Positions 25,290 through 51,180 of a DNA stretch of 62,000 nucleotides are shown piece after piece. The notes under the pieces were generated by a model. That model searched no databases, was not told the origin of the DNA, and saw only the letters and a program-made list of their open reading frames with translations. The position numbers and the translations under genes are program-made. The DNA is from Bolinopsis microptera (taxonomy: Eukaryota > Ctenophora > Tentaculata > Lobata > Bolinopsidae). How positions within the stretch are numbered: the stretch's first letter is position 1; each line of letters opens with the position of its first letter. The DNA lies in assembly GCF_026151205.1 (NCBI RefSeq), contig NC_087082.1, positions 13,611,365 to 13,673,364 on the forward strand. Reading direction: 5' to 3'.

Positions 25290-27250
25290 TACGTGTAAAA
25301 GCATAGTAGGCTCCTTCATCAATATCTTCACAAGACAATAGCGGACATCCGGGTCATTCTGCCTGAAACAGGCGGTAGCTATTTAAGGAATGTAGGGTTT
25401 CACCCCCAGTAAACCCTTGTTAGACCGTGGTATTACCACTGTTGTGTAAATTGGATTATCGGAATCTACTGGCACATTACCAAGTGTCGCTCCATATATC
25501 AACCAGATGGAAGTGGCCCAGCGAGACTAGCAACATGTGCTCAAAGCTGTTTACGGATCTACTACTCCACAGATTATTATCAATATCATAAGTTTTGAAA
25601 AGAATTATACTTACAATCACATTTTAAATACTGTGTTTGGTTGAGAATATAAAGTTAAACTGTGTGTTCTGTCCACGCTGTTGTGATACGGAAATGCTAA
25701 ATATGTCAAATTATGTTTTTTTAAAGCATAATGTGTTTTCATTGTCATTCTACTTTACCGACAACAGCTCATTTAAAACTGTTCAAAAAAATTATCCACA
25801 TTCGGGTGTTTCCAACACGTAACTTGGGTTGACCTAATTATGGATCAATTAAATTGAGATAAGCAGGCATGCATCACAAAACTGGGTGTATCTAGAAATA
25901 GAGTGTACTAAAAGATATGTAGTGCGTTTGTCAGTGTACTGTGCAGTATGCAATGCTTCATGTGAAATATCTGTCACCAGTCTCTTCGTAAGTAAATTCC
26001 ACATTTGAGAGGTCAGAAAAAACCACATGTGCATATCACAACTATGTTACCACAAGTGAAATAACATTCTTGTAACAATGTTTCTATTTTCCATAAGCTG
26101 CTTCAATGACGTAATATAATGATATATCCGGCTCTATTACATGCACCTGTAACTGATATCCGGCTCTATTACACGCACCTATAGCTGTGTCAGAGTGTTA
26201 ACAATCTGATCTTTAGAACACGAGCCATTTCTCTCTCTCATTATTCACAGTAAAATGTAATTATAATAACTTCTATATTGTGTTCTTTTGATCCATTACA
26301 TTACGTCACTGTCACGTACTATCTTGTAATGAATGTTAGAATCTATCATATTCACATAATATCTAGAAGAAGCTAGTACAGAACATACTGGCATAGTGTT
26401 AAGATCTTGCTTCCCCCTACTTATATAATTACAGTGTAAACTGTACCAGGTATCTCTGCTAAAAGTCTCTAACTATCGCTACTTTGTTACTGTATGTGAT
26501 GAACTGTTGGCAGATCACCAAATCACGATATGTACACTCTGCAACGCAGTCATTGTGCATTGTGTATGTGACAAATCATGTTGTAACGTTGAAAGTGCGT
26601 CATTATTCCTGTCAGAAGAGAATTTAACAATACAATTCTGAGAGCTGTAATTACGGTTGAGCAGTGTCTGATTATTATTTGGTGCTTGCTATGTAATTTG
26701 TAATTGTACATGGCCTGGGTTTGTTTTCTTCAAATTACAGGGAGATTAATTAATATGCAGTGCGACGGCAATACTGCTGCAGTACTGCATACTTCTCAGA
26801 TAGGAATTGTTATTTAACATGATCAATATGAATTATCATTCATTGATTATTACAATTATTACAATTATTATTCAATAATCAAGCATAAATCATAATTTAT
26901 AACGTTACAATGTAAATAAGCGTTCAGCTGCACTACTAACTGTAATTTACCACTGATGTTGTCTGTGGAATTTCCCGCAGAATGGCCGGACTTCCTGGAT
27001 ACTGCCCAGTTTCGAGGATCGAACTGTAAGCTATATTTAGCGGAAATAGTCTGGCCCAAAATTCTAAATTTCGCGCTTTATGTCTGGGAAGGGCTTCTAA
27101 GTCTGGGTTTTAAGTGTGGGGTGTAATATTTGGTGTATCGTTGTTAAATTCATCACCCTTACTATAAGGAATTACTTAACTCAGTTTGTTAAACTATTAA
27201 TGATTTTTCTGCTTGTTATTTTATGGATTTAAACTCCAGGATCAGTCCGA
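25290..27250. other. Intergenic or 5' gene region, no clear gene
   Basis: No ORF with a recognisable domain. At 26982-27026 an acceptor-like TTTCCCGCAG and a donor-like CTGTAAGC bracket about 45 bp that could be an upstream exon of the next gene, but nothing in its translation confirms this. Confidence 0.3.
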
Positions 27251-27273
27251 CTAAAGTCTCTTTTTTCTTTCAG

Positions 27274-27301
27274 ATCAAAACCGAATCAGCCGACAGACAA
27301 G
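27274..27301 (+). CDS. Possible 28-bp upstream microexon of the PHF3/DIDO-like gene
   Basis: Bounded by a strong acceptor (TTTTTTCTTTCAG) and by AAG|GTAACA. Read in phase 0 it gives IKTESADRQ and leaves one base, exactly the phase needed by the exon at 28975. IKTE matches the sumoylation consensus. There is no homology evidence, so this stays a phase-consistent guess. Confidence 0.35.
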
Positions 27302-28637
27302 GTAACAAAATTAGAACAGGAAAATTAAATATTTCACACGTGTTTCACTCGTGTTTTACTAATGTTTCACTCGTGTAATTCCTTTTATTTTAGAGTGATT
27401 TAACCTGCATTTTACAGGTAATCTAATAATCCAGCAGCTCTAAAATAAAGATACATGACACTATATACCTGCACAGCTTATAATATAATAACTATTCACA
27501 GTAACTAATTGTTGCAAAATGCGCATGACATTAAAACGGTGCAGCACACATAGCTCTCGCTGCACACAACATGGTCGCGTGTATTCTCGCGTACAAAACA
27601 CATCGTTTGTTGAACTCATTCAATGAACTCAGCCTACCCTTCATTTTACAATTATGAACCGCATATTATCCCGCATAATATGCAGTTTCGTGCTGCGTCC
27701 GTGATAGCACGTCAAAATCGTGATGACGTTTTGACTCTACCCGATCTTCCGAAGGTCCAGTTTGTCTAACCGAGTCTAATACTTTACCAAGTATTCAGTT
27801 CTACTTTCTAATGCTAAAATTACTGCAATTACTGACAAATGTCGAGTGAGGGAGAGAGAAATGTTATTTTACATGCTAACTCTCCCACTGACTTCTACAT
27901 ACTGAAAACACATTGACAACGTTACATGAGGAAATAAGTTGTGACTTCTTATCGGTAATTATTGCGGTTATTATTGCGGTTCAGTCGTTCGAGTTAGCAT
28001 TCTGTAATGGAGATAAAACGGTGCATACCAAGATGTGTATATTATACTGTGTTGTTATTGCACTCTGACTAGTGCTGCACACATAAATATTCAGTAAGAT
28101 TTTGAATGGTTTCGTTCGCACATGAAACAGCGCGATGTTATTATAAGTACAACACGGCGGGCTGTCTTTGACAAGATACCTTGGATTATCTCTCGACTCC
28201 CGCTTAATTGGGGAATGCGAAGCTGCTAAAACTGGAATTCTCGTAACAGACTCAAACCGCATCCCAGAAATTATTGGCACACAAATCGCTGATTTTGTTA
28301 TTGGTTGTCTGCAGCAGGTGACATGCTCGAATCAATCAGCGCTGAGAGTAGATCCCACTAGCTCGTCACAGCCAGTATTATTATTATTATTATTACGATT
28401 TGTAAGCTAAGCACCTGTAACACCCAATAATGTACTCGAAGTTTTCTGAGACAGCTGGCCTACTTGATCCGTGATCAATAGCTGTTATTATTGTTAACTC
28501 TCCACTTGTGTAACTTGTAGACAGTGATTATCTTGCCTTGTTCGTTTCTTTATTAAAAAGACGCGGTGAATTTAGCTTGTAGCTACTTTATGGAACACGC
28601 GAAGACGTCCACTCTACGATATTTTCTATTTTTCCGA

Positions 28638-28745
28638 GGGACGCGCGTATATTTGGCGCGCGTTACGTTATATTATGCATGCATATATATATATATATTA
28701 TGCATACATGCGATGGATGGCGCGCGCGGCAGTGCATAAAGAATT
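28638..28745. other. Alternating purine-pyrimidine, CpG-dense island with a TATA/TGCA core
   Basis: Three GCGCG-rich blocks (28639-28648, 28657-28667, 28718-28730) surround a long alternating stretch of TGCATGCATATATA-type sequence. It is a candidate for Z-DNA or cruciform formation and stands out from AT-rich neighbours. An ATGCAAAT octamer (POU site) follows at 28750-28757. It may mark a promoter of the PHF3/DIDO-like gene. Confidence 0.4.
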
Positions 28746-28974
28746 AATTATGCAAATTGCAAATAATTATACATTTTGCATATGTCATTTCATAATTCAT
28801 GCATCTTATAATTCATATCGAAATATGTCAACCTGATATTTCAATGATAACCTGATCAAGTATAAACAGGGTGAATACCGAATCTGTAGTCTGTGCTCTC
28901 GAATAAGTATAATAATACTTGGTTTTTCGGTAAAATTGAGATCAAAGACAAAAGCTCATCTTTTCTTTCCTCAG

Positions 28975-34349
<5,375 letters not shown>

Positions 34350-36370
34350 TGACTCGTGTGATTGTCACATGGGATGATTCGGGAAAGTCACGCGTGAGGG
34401 CTAACGCGATTTTGTATGAATTATAACATTACAGTGATATGTAGGTGCAAGAGTTAGCACGTTTGTGGGGTTTTATAAATAGCGATATCTCTACTCCTTC
34501 GCAAAGTTATTTTATAAATAGCGATCTCTCTTTTTCTATCTACCTCTGCAGTGTGCGGGCCGCTTTACAGACAAGACCTTATTTAATTAGCTAATTAATT
34601 GTTTAAATATTAATGAAGTATATAATTAAATGAATTAATTGATGAATATTTCCAGTATATATGATAATTGTACACAGATTTGTTGTAATTGTGAATTTTT
34701 ACAGGTTCTCTAGATTGAAGAATGTACCGCTAACTGTGTGAACTTGAAAACGATATTTTTTATTATTTTTACAAAACCGTATTTTAAAATCGAGATCTGG
34801 GCCGTTTGTGGCTGAATGGACAATAATATCTCTGGTGTGTCAATTTATGCGACGAAATTGTTCCTTTTTATACATGTAATTCTTCGGTTGAATCCCCGGT
34901 CTGAGCAGATCTTTAATTTCTGTTGACCACTCAATTAGCTAATTGGTCGGTTGTTTGTCCTATTAGCGCTTTCACAGTTCTACCAGTCATATCAGTTTTG
35001 TCCTCAATTTTCCGCCACAATCTGCCCAAAGTAATCAAAATAAAAGTTGTTTTACAATTTTATTTTATTTACCCTCTATTTGACATTTATTTTAATTAAG
35101 TGTACGATCTCTACCAAACCTAGGCACATTCCTAACTTATAATAATATTTAAGCTTCAATGCTTCTTATCTTTTATGCGGGACCGTTATGATTTCTAAGT
35201 TAATTATATATGTTAGCATCTATTTTAGCACTACAAGGGTTAAACTTAAAGTGTTATATTTAAGTAGATGGGGTGGGCTCTGTCCAAACTGACTGATCCA
35301 GTACACTTGGTTACCCTGGTTACATCTTCATGGCATCTGCCATCTTCATTGTAATATCCCGATGATATTTGTGACCGAATGTCTGCTCTACACCGGACCA
35401 AATATTTCTACTCAGATTTTAAATATTTTGAGTATTTCAGGAGATGTAAATTGAACACGAAGGCTTGTTAATATGTTATAATTATAAACCAAAGCCGCGC
35501 AAAATTAACATGGTAATTTTTTGTACGAAATGCTACGATCTGTAATAGCTTTAAAAAAGATTATAGATCCGTTCAGTAACGAATGGCACATGAATTCGGA
35601 TTAGCGACAAGTGCTTATTTTGGTCAGTCAGTTACCACAAACGAGGAGCAAATGGTATCCCCAATATTTTGTAGTTAATTTATTGACATGTCACCGTGTC
35701 CTCATTTCTTATTTGAATTTATATATCTATATACAAGGTGTTTCACTTTTCCTCATGTAAAATGAAACTACCCTATTCAATTTCAAAGAGTTATCGATTG
35801 CAATCTCAATTCACAATCAATGTAGTTATCAGTCCAACGGGTTTTTAAAGGCTGACGGTGCCTGCCAGCACCGGGATAAGTATTCAGGAGTAGATGCTTT
35901 CGAGCGTGCTAAATCACTCTACAGTCGATCTTCAAGATTGTTCTAAAAGGGCCCCCGACAGTTGAAACTAGCTCGAATAGATGTATTTTCGGACGCTGAT
36001 TCAGAATCACCCCCATGACATAGGGTTAAAATGCTCCCCTGCCGAGATATTGGCGAAAAACTGTCTTGATCACGTGATATGACCGTATAAGGGAGTTGGT
36101 CAAAAATCTCGTTAGGGTTAGGATTTCAGCAAATGCTTTTGTTAGGGATTGGGTGAGGGGTTAGGGTTGGGATAAGACTAGATAAGAGGGTTAGGGTTTC
36201 GAATAGTCTTTCAGGGCCAGCTAGAGAACGGGTTGAAAAAGTCACGTGACAGTCGAGTGTAGAGTGATTAATCATCATCCAGATCACAGATGCTTTATAT
36301 GCCTCTCGATTGTAGTCCATAGCTATATCATATATTAAAACCACAAATTTTCTGATTTAGATTTAGTAAT
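34350..36370. other. 3' flank of PHF3/DIDO-like gene, no gene seen
   Basis: AT-rich DNA without ORFs. Contains a short hairpin near 35858-35875 (GGTGCCTGCCAGCACC) and scattered TTAGGG words at 36113-36200 in degenerate context. Confidence 0.4.
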
Positions 36371-36387
36371 CTCTGTTATTGGGCGAT

Positions 36388-36500
36388 TTGATTCACGATG
36401 TCAATCCTTCGCAGCTCGGTGAGGCACAGTGGTGCATCTCGCCGATCTGCGAGAAGGATTATTTGGTGCGCGGCGCGACCCAGTAGTGCATCGCGCTACA
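36388..36500. mobile_element. 113-bp insertion-like unit with 10-bp flanking repeat
   Basis: Flanked by ATTGGGCGAT at 36378-36387 and 36501-36510. The insert is GC-richer than its surroundings and holds an imperfect hairpin (ATCCTTCGCAG paired with CTGCGAGAAGGAT, 36402-36460). No coding capacity. Confidence 0.5.
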
Positions 36501-36794
36501 ATTGGGCGATCCGTTGGATTGTGAAGTTCATTTCTGATTCCTATTAATGATTAATAGGTCAATATTTTGCATTAGGTTACTTTGGAATTTAAAAATCGTT
36601 CACTTAACATTTTTGCAAAATTGCGAATCTCAAAAATGGTGAGCTGGAGGCCAGTCTTATAGGTTCTAATCGGACCTATCAGAGCTACTTCGGCTATTGA
36701 GTTATGTCCATGATTAAAGGGTAAAACTGGATCTGGAGGAGTAATTTTATGGCCTAAAAAAATAATTTTTCCGGTATTTAGTCGAGCATGCTAG

Positions 36795-36900
36795 TTGACA
36801 ATTGTTAATGGTTTGGCCCGGCGCGCTACTTCGTAGCACATTTCGAGAAGAAAGCCGCGCGCGCTACTTCGAAGAAATGTATACAAGTAACATCCGTCAA
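36795..36900. mobile_element. 106-bp GC-rich mini-element, copy 1
   Basis: Flanked by GCATGCTAG at 36786-36794 and 36901-36909. The unit starts TTGAC and ends GTCAA. It contains a GCTAC-TTC-GTAGC hairpin and two GCGCGCTACTTCG motifs. It is a homologue of the unit at 37196-37316. Confidence 0.6.
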
Positions 36901-37195
36901 GCATGCTAGGTAAGTTATGAATTTAGAACATGCATCCAATAAACATTTCTAAGCGAATTTTATATATAAGCTCTACTATAATCTTACGAAGATTTAATAA
37001 CGCGCAAAAAGTATTATATATACTTTGTGTTGCCCTGCGCGCGCTCAAGAAATCTATAATTAACGGGTGATACCAGATACCGTATTACTCGTAAAATATT
37101 TGTTCCAAATTGTTAAACATAACTGATAACATAATGCCTTATGTTAATCAAAAAGCTTATCACTAACGCTCCCACTTAATCGCGCTTGCATGAGT

Positions 37196-37316
37196 TTGAC
37201 CATTGTTAATGATCCGGCCCGGCGCGCGCTACTTCGTAGCACTTGCCATCGGGCCATTTCGAGAAGAAAGCGGCGCACGCTACTTCGAAGAAATTTAGAC
37301 GAGTAACATCCGTCAA
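37196..37316. mobile_element. 121-bp GC-rich mini-element, copy 2
   Basis: Flanked by GCATGAGT at 37188-37195 and 37317-37324. It has the same TTGAC...GTCAA ends and internal motifs as copy 1 but is about 15 bp longer, with an extra TTGCCATCGGG-type segment. Both copies sit in sites starting GCATG. Confidence 0.6.
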
Positions 37317-37943
37317 GCATGAGTTTGTTTATCTCCTTGCTGTCGTCAAGCCCCGTGTCCCTCCGAAGGATGTCAATATATGTAAGGTGTGGTCTTCACT
37401 AAAGTATTAAGTAAGTGCTGTACCCCTAAAATCTGTATCTGTTTAATTAAATTAGAAGGATATTGTGGTCACGAAAAAACGTACAAATGTGAAGAAAACA
37501 ACACCATATATAATAATAGGGTTTGTAAAGCTTGTGTGGTAGAATGACTTTTCATATTGTACCATCGATCCTTGTAGTGTAATAGCAGATGTGCTTTTTT
37601 GGATAGCAGAAGTGCTTGTTTGGATCTCCATCAGGTCTTCCACCATTCGAAATACAACCTAGCCTGGCTTTCTTCTAAAAATAAATGATGATGCCCTGGG
37701 TTTATTATGCTACATACATAGTTGAAAAGTTAATGTGTTGCACAGTCGGTATACTCAATACTATCTTGTTAGTAGGGTGGGGCCTTTCGTTATGTCGCTG
37801 TAATTCCACTGTGCTAGGAATTAGTGACACAATACACTGCTTTTTGCATGACTTACTTTATTGTTGTGTTTCTGAATTGCATACGATTAGATAGCTTTGT
37901 TGTTTTAAAGCATATTTAAACATTGTATTCTCAGTCAGATAAC

Positions 37944-39290
37944 ATGTTTGAAGAAGTTGGTAGTAGTTCTTCAGTAGCGGAACTGAAAAGTGAACTAGAG
38001 CATGAACTTCAGAACTTGTTAGACCCTCCCAATTCAATGGATTGTAACTTTGAGGGAAGATCAGCAACAGATCAACCATCGCCAGAGAGTTGTGGTCTTT
38101 GCAACTTTTCGTCATTTCTCATTGTTAATCTAACAGAACACTACAAAGATATCCACAATCTTCAGTTTTGTGTTATCTGCAACATGGATTGTATCAGCAA
38201 GTCTCACCTTTATACACACATGAAAGCTTCTCACAAAGATCTGTTTGCAGGCAGAACAGAGCCGCTTTCAAATTCAATTTCAAAACATAGAGAAAAAATG
38301 GGATATACTTTTTTACGTGACCCCAAGCCCTGCTACATTTGTAACTATTGTGACAAGAAGGTTACAAAAAGAACACACATGGTTACTCATGTGCGTGTTC
38401 ATACCGGTGAACAGCCTTATGAATGCACTGAATGTGATTTCAAAACTGCATACAAGCAGTCAATTCAGAGACATAGAGATGAATATCATTTGAACTTGCC
38501 AATCCCTCGACCATTTTCTTGCAGTAAATGCGAAAAATCATTCCAAAAAAAGTCTCGTCTTCTGCAGCATGAGCTTGTCCACGATAATTCAAAACTGTTC
38601 ACATGTGACCAATGTAGCTACTCATCTAACAGAAAACAAAATCTCCAAGGACATATGCTGGACAAACACAGTAATTTTTCTGAAGAACTTCTGAAGCCTC
38701 ATGCATGTGAAGTATGTGGGTTTCGGTTTAAAACTAGCTCCCATCTCCTCAGACACATGAAAGTTCACAAAAAGGATGTTATCAAGCCATATAATTACAA
38801 GTGTGAATTTTGTGGTACAAATTTTACTGAGAGGTACAATCTAAAGGTCCACATCGATAACAAACACGAAAATACACCCCCTAAGCATATATGCAGTGTT
38901 TGCAATAAAGGTTTCCGTAGTAAAAGTGACTTAAATGCTCATTCGTTGACACACCAATCAAATCCAGTTCTACATCAATGTCCAGAGTGTGATTTTGAGT
39001 CAAAACATGTCAGGTCAGTTGAAAGACATTATAAGTTGAAGCATTCTACTTACATCACTGATACTAGGTTTGTGTGTGAGGTTTGTGGTAAAGATTTTCA
39101 AGCCAAAAAGAAGTTGGAAAGACACAGTTATGTTCACATGGACTACTCTTGTAGACCAAATGCATGTTCAAAGTGCACTTATAGATGCATTTGCAAAGGT
39201 GACATGGAGCGGCACATTAAGAAAGTGCATGGCTCCCCAACGACAGAATCAAAACAGATAACAAGAAGTAACTGCAGGAAAACATCATGA
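37944..39290 (+). CDS. C2H2 zinc-finger protein with 12 fingers, intronless coding region
   Basis: 448 codons. The first ATG follows a splice-acceptor-like TATTCTCAG nine bases upstream, suggesting a 5' UTR intron. About 45 acidic and serine-rich residues precede the fingers. Fingers run from CGLCNFSSF... near residue 51 to CSKCTYRC...HIKKVH near the C-terminus. A canonical TGEQPYE linker follows the third finger; the other linkers are irregular and vary in length, and several fingers use the C-x2-C...H-x4-H form. The protein is probably a sequence-specific nuclear DNA-binding factor. No KRAB, BTB or SCAN domain is seen, and I cannot assign an orthologue. Confidence 0.88.
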   Translation: MFEEVGSSSSVAELKSELEHELQNLLDPPNSMDCNFEGRSATDQPSPESCGLCNFSSFLIVNLTEHYKDIHNLQFCVICNMDCISKSHLYTHMKASHKDLFAGRTEPLSNSISKHREKMGYTFLRDPKPCYICNYCDKKVTKRTHMVTHVRVHTGEQPYECTECDFKTAYKQSIQRHRDEYHLNLPIPRPFSCSKCEKSFQKKSRLLQHELVHDNSKLFTCDQCSYSSNRKQNLQGHMLDKHSNFSEELLKPHACEVCGFRFKTSSHLLRHMKVHKKDVIKPYNYKCEFCGTNFTERYNLKVHIDNKHENTPPKHICSVCNKGFRSKSDLNAHSLTHQSNPVLHQCPECDFESKHVRSVERHYKLKHSTYITDTRFVCEVCGKDFQAKKKLERHSYVHMDYSCRPNACSKCTYRCICKGDMERHIKKVHGSPTTESKQITRSNCRKTS

Positions 39291-39719
39291 TATTGTTGTG
39301 TTTAGCATTTGATTCACAGGCATGAATTTTATAATATTTAAACTTACTTAACTTTCATTTGGTTATGTTTGACATCTTCAGAATTTTTGTCAGTTAGCTT
39401 GCATCACAAGTTAACTGATATTATCTATGTTTTTTATATTTTTGGAAATATTTACTTTTTTCACGTTTTACGGTACCGTTTAATCGATTTATCAGATAAT
39501 TTATGAATCTATCATAAATATTTTGATGTGACTTAATGATTAAATTTTAAGTCTATGTTTGAAAGTGTCTCATAATCAGACATCATATATTATCATGTTT
39601 ACAAGATGAAGAATAATCAGTTAAAGATAAATATTTTCAAAAACTTCAAGAACAAGAGCATATTATGATCTTGCTTTCTACTGCTTTTGTACTTCTAAAC
39701 GTAGAATTTTGTAGCAGTC
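39291..39719. other. Spacer between zinc-finger and UBE2E genes
   Basis: 429 bp of AT-rich DNA holding the 3' UTR of the zinc-finger gene and the promoter or 5' UTR of the UBE2E gene. There is no clear AATAAA close to the stop. Confidence 0.4.
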
Positions 39720-47600
<7,881 letters not shown>

Positions 47601-47618
47601 AAGGTATTTCATGACATA

Positions 47619-47825
47619 TTGTCTTCGTACAGTCATCATGAACACTCTCTAAAACTCATTGTTCCTCATGCAGCATCTCATGCTTGGCTGAGATTTTGCC
47701 GTGTTATTGGACCCAACATATACAACAATCTACCACCAACAGTTAAAATGTACGGTATAATGTTTAAAGTTGGTTTAAAGACATACTTGTTCAATATGTC
47801 ACAGTATGATTTGGAGAAGTTCTAA
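47619..47825 (+). pseudogene. LINE reverse transcriptase C-terminal fragment
   Basis: The open frame contains FCRVIGPNIYNNLPPTVK and FKVGLKTYLF, the pattern seen at the very C-terminus of CR1/Jockey-type ORF2 proteins (compare GPKLWNKVPHTVK in the LINE at 53 kb). It is heavily 5' truncated. Confidence 0.6.
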
Positions 47826-47829
47826 TTTT

Positions 47830-50480
47830 AGGATATAATATATAATTTACTAAACACCATTTATTATTGTCAGGTCCATAGTGTACATAGTGTACATAGT
47901 GTCTATAATATAGTGTCGATATATTATAGAAGTTTTAAAGATCGTAACTTCACGACATCATGACATGTATTGCACAACATAATAACATGTCTAGTAGTAT
48001 GTCTACTGTCTCCTTTCTCTGAATACTATCTATAGTATCAAATTACCCGTGCTAACTGCTACCTTCACTGTGTAATGAACTTTGTGTTATTCACCTGTTA
48101 AACGGGTGTGTTAGGAGGGTTTTGTAGCGGATTTTGGAAGATCACGTACAAGCTCAGTTTTGATGAGAGTCAGCTAGAGCTGACGTTGAGAATGAAATCA
48201 ACAAGTCAGTAATGATCACCATCAGTATTTTTTTCAACAAGCAGATTTAATACAACCTGCTGATCGCATTTTAAAGCTGACGATATACGAAATTTGCAAA
48301 TATCTATATCCGGCTATACGCTCATATACGAGCCTCAGAAGCTAGCAGATCTTTAAAAGAGTAGACGGTACGTAACACGATAAGATAACAGTTATATTTA
48401 CGAATGAAAGTGAAAGTGGTAATCGATCAAGAAAACATGGTTTATCGGATTGTACTACGATTTAAGGGTGTGAAATTAACGAAGCTCATTACTGAAAATC
48501 ATTTGAAATGACGTGGAAAACTATTTAACTCTCCTACAACATATATTATCTCAACTTGTAATATAATCTGATATAATCAGATATGCACGAGTTTATGCTG
48601 CCCTGAAATTTAATACTTAATTCATTATGTAATGTCTTGAACCAAGCCTTCCGAACACACCCAAAACTTCAGACATTTCCACATAGCTCGAGACAAATTT
48701 ACATTTTCCGGGAGTAAGCCGCCAGACATGGACGAATGCTTTCCCTACAGTTAAGATTGGATTTGTCTCCAGATTAAGTTATGTACAATGATGTATGATA
48801 ATTAGTTAATTACATGCCATGTACACTTTAAACAATACACGTTTCTCAGAGCTCATAGCATTATCGTGTTTTCCCCAAAAATACAATGGATTATTTTTAA
48901 CGAAACATGTTCAACACTTGTAGCCCTTGTTACCCTTGTAACCCCTATAACTCCCACACCCTTGAACTTCTATACAAGCTTGTATAAAGTACGTCATTGT
49001 AACCTGATATCTGTGATTCTGTATCTAATACCTCACAACATACCGCTACAACGGATTATAGCTATTAGAGTTGAAGTCATTACCAGTTATAGTGCTAGTA
49101 GGATATTACTCTGAAAAGAGAGACTGGTATTAACGCTGTGTTAAAAAGAAGAGACTGTAGTTGTTACTTAACACTAAATCAGGTTAACATATGTGTGTTG
49201 TGTGTGTGTAATATGGTGAACAGTAACACCAAGGTTCAATTTTGGTTTAAGCACCGCAGATAGATCAAACTGTTACAAATAACAGTGGCCTGAAAGGAAT
49301 GCACAGTAATCTTGATAACACTTTACCTGCTCACTCAGTGCTCAGTTCTCTTTATAAATCAAGAGGCTTGCATATAATGAACATATTATATTATTATATT
49401 ATTATGGGGCATTGAGTTTATCCTTTGCTACAGTTTAAACTGTGGTTCTAATAGCGCAACTCCACACCCTTTACTTTCCAGTAAATATGTTTTGACAATG
49501 TCAAAATTCAAAATTGTTAATATTTAACGTCGGTAACTTTGTTTCTTATTCCATGTTTAACATTCTAAAATTGTACGTAATCATGGATTTGTAACATTTA
49601 AATTTGTAACATGTATGTACTGATATTGATCTCCCTCCATGCTTCATATCACACAGTTAATGTGTGGAATGTTTGTTTCTTCACAGTTTCATGGTTTCTG
49701 CAGAATTGAACCGCGGTTGTTATTATATCTCTCCCAAACTCCGCGGTAAATCGGTGTTTTACTCTACTATGATAATAATATTTAAATGGTGTTGTGATAA
49801 TTATTAGGTATTGGATAACGTTTGATAATGAGATATGGATTCTGGTGGGGAGGCGTGTCTCTGGGATTTGATTGGTCAATAGTGGGAACTAATTGGTTTA
49901 TTCTAATTGGTTTATTCTAATTGGTTTATTGCTGTCACGTGAAATAGATATGTCATCTATAATAACGATGCCTTGCAGTGCCCGCTGCGCTGTAAACTTT
50001 CTTATTGACAGCATACTTTCACCAAACTTCGTGTTTATAGAATGTAGCTGTCTGTAGACTGTAGTTAACGTACAGTTTCTATTACATAAGTACACTTAAC
50101 TTTACAGTTTAGTGCAGAGCTAAAATAGTCGTGCTAGTGCAGGGAGTATCATCAAAATGTTTGAGTAACTTTAAGTAACTAAGGTAAATAACTTTATTAA
50201 GTAACTCTTTGGTAACTCTAACTCTTTTTAAGTAACTCTTTTAAGTAAGTTAAAGGAACTCTTCTCCGCATCACTGCACGCAGTGTACAGTGATAATTAC
50301 AAGGGAACCCAATAAGGGGTAATTACTAATTATCTCCTTAGATAAGGACATGTTATTACATGTATAATTATATGTAATATGTTAAATGTAGGTCACCAAG
50401 GAATGCGAACCTGATTTCGTAATTAAGTTTATCAGGTAACTTCAATTATTCCTGGACTCTCGGCTGGATTGTGTGGAGTA
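47830..50480. other. Gene-free AT-rich DNA
   Basis: No domain-bearing ORF. Contains an ATTGG/CACGTG cluster listed separately and small TGTACATAGTG repeats near 47880-47905. Confidence 0.4.
49871..49941. promoter_or_regulatory. ATTGG cluster with CACGTG
   Basis: ATTGG (inverted CCAAT) starts at 49871, 49892, 49906 and 49920, the last three inside a 14-bp tandem repeat AATTGGTTTATTCT. CACGTG follows at 49936. It is the same pair of motifs as at 5.3-5.6 kb, but here tandem duplication explains most of the boxes. Confidence 0.3.
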
Positions 50481-51180
50481 GCTAACAGCTTTTCACCTGG
50501 TGATTTACATGAACTTATATTCTCTACAAGGCCTGCCAACAACTTGGTATGGTCAGAAGAGATGGCCATATTGTCATTGATCTGAAACGTCGCCGGGCGC
50601 TTTACCTCTCCCTAGTTCGTAGCCAATTCGAAAATTGTTCCATAATCTGGCGCCCTTGTAATAAATCACTTAGTGATAAATTAGAAAGTCTCCAAAAGAG
50701 AGCTATTAAATGGATTCTGTCTGAAGAGGGCCGCAGTTATCCACCTGAGCAATATGTCAAAAAGTGCAAGCTTGTCGACATTCTCCCTTTGTCTCAAAAG
50801 TTTGACTTGAATGATCTTATTTTTTTCCACAAAGTTCTGAACAATTTAATTCCTGTACCGCTGCCTCACTATCTCACTTTATATCAGGGCACTTCTCGAC
50901 TAAGACGTTGCCACCTCGACAGTCTGTCTATTGTGTCATCAATTTTACCTAAGTTAAGTCAGAATTCACACACCTTATGTACCTCAAATAGCCCACTGGC
51001 AAAATCATTTTTCTACAGAACTCATATACTGTGGAATGGACTCCCTTTACAGGTAAGACAGATTGTGTCTACTAGTGTTTTCAAAGCTGAGGTCACTAAG
51101 CATCTATGGAAATGTTTATTGGATAGTGAAACAACAGCCTAGCCTAGTCTCTTTGCTCCCCATATTATTATTATTTTTGT
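50460..51180 (+). mobile_element. 5'-truncated CR1-like LINE fragment
   Basis: Only the end of ORF2 and a short 3' UTR with an ATT-rich tail remain. Its frame and sequence differ clearly from the LINE at 53-59 kb, so it is a different family or an old copy. Confidence 0.7.
50549..51142 (+). pseudogene. C-terminal part of a non-LTR retrotransposon ORF2
   Basis: About 190 residues with the thumb/C-terminal signature of Jockey/CR1-group enzymes: RALYLSLVRSQFENCSIIW, KLESLQKRAIKWIL, DILPLSQKFDLNDLIFFHKV and FFYRTHILWNGLPLQVR. The polymerase core with the catalytic aspartates is absent, so it is non-functional. Confidence 0.8.

Noticed and set aside
26982-27026. Upstream exon with ATGGCC start for the PHF3/DIDO-like gene
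   Set aside because: Splice-like borders exist, but if translated from that ATG its phase does not fit the following exons; no homology supports it.
36110-36205. Interstitial telomere repeat (several TTAGGG words)
   Set aside because: Only scattered, irregular TTAGGG words between other sequence; not a tandem array.
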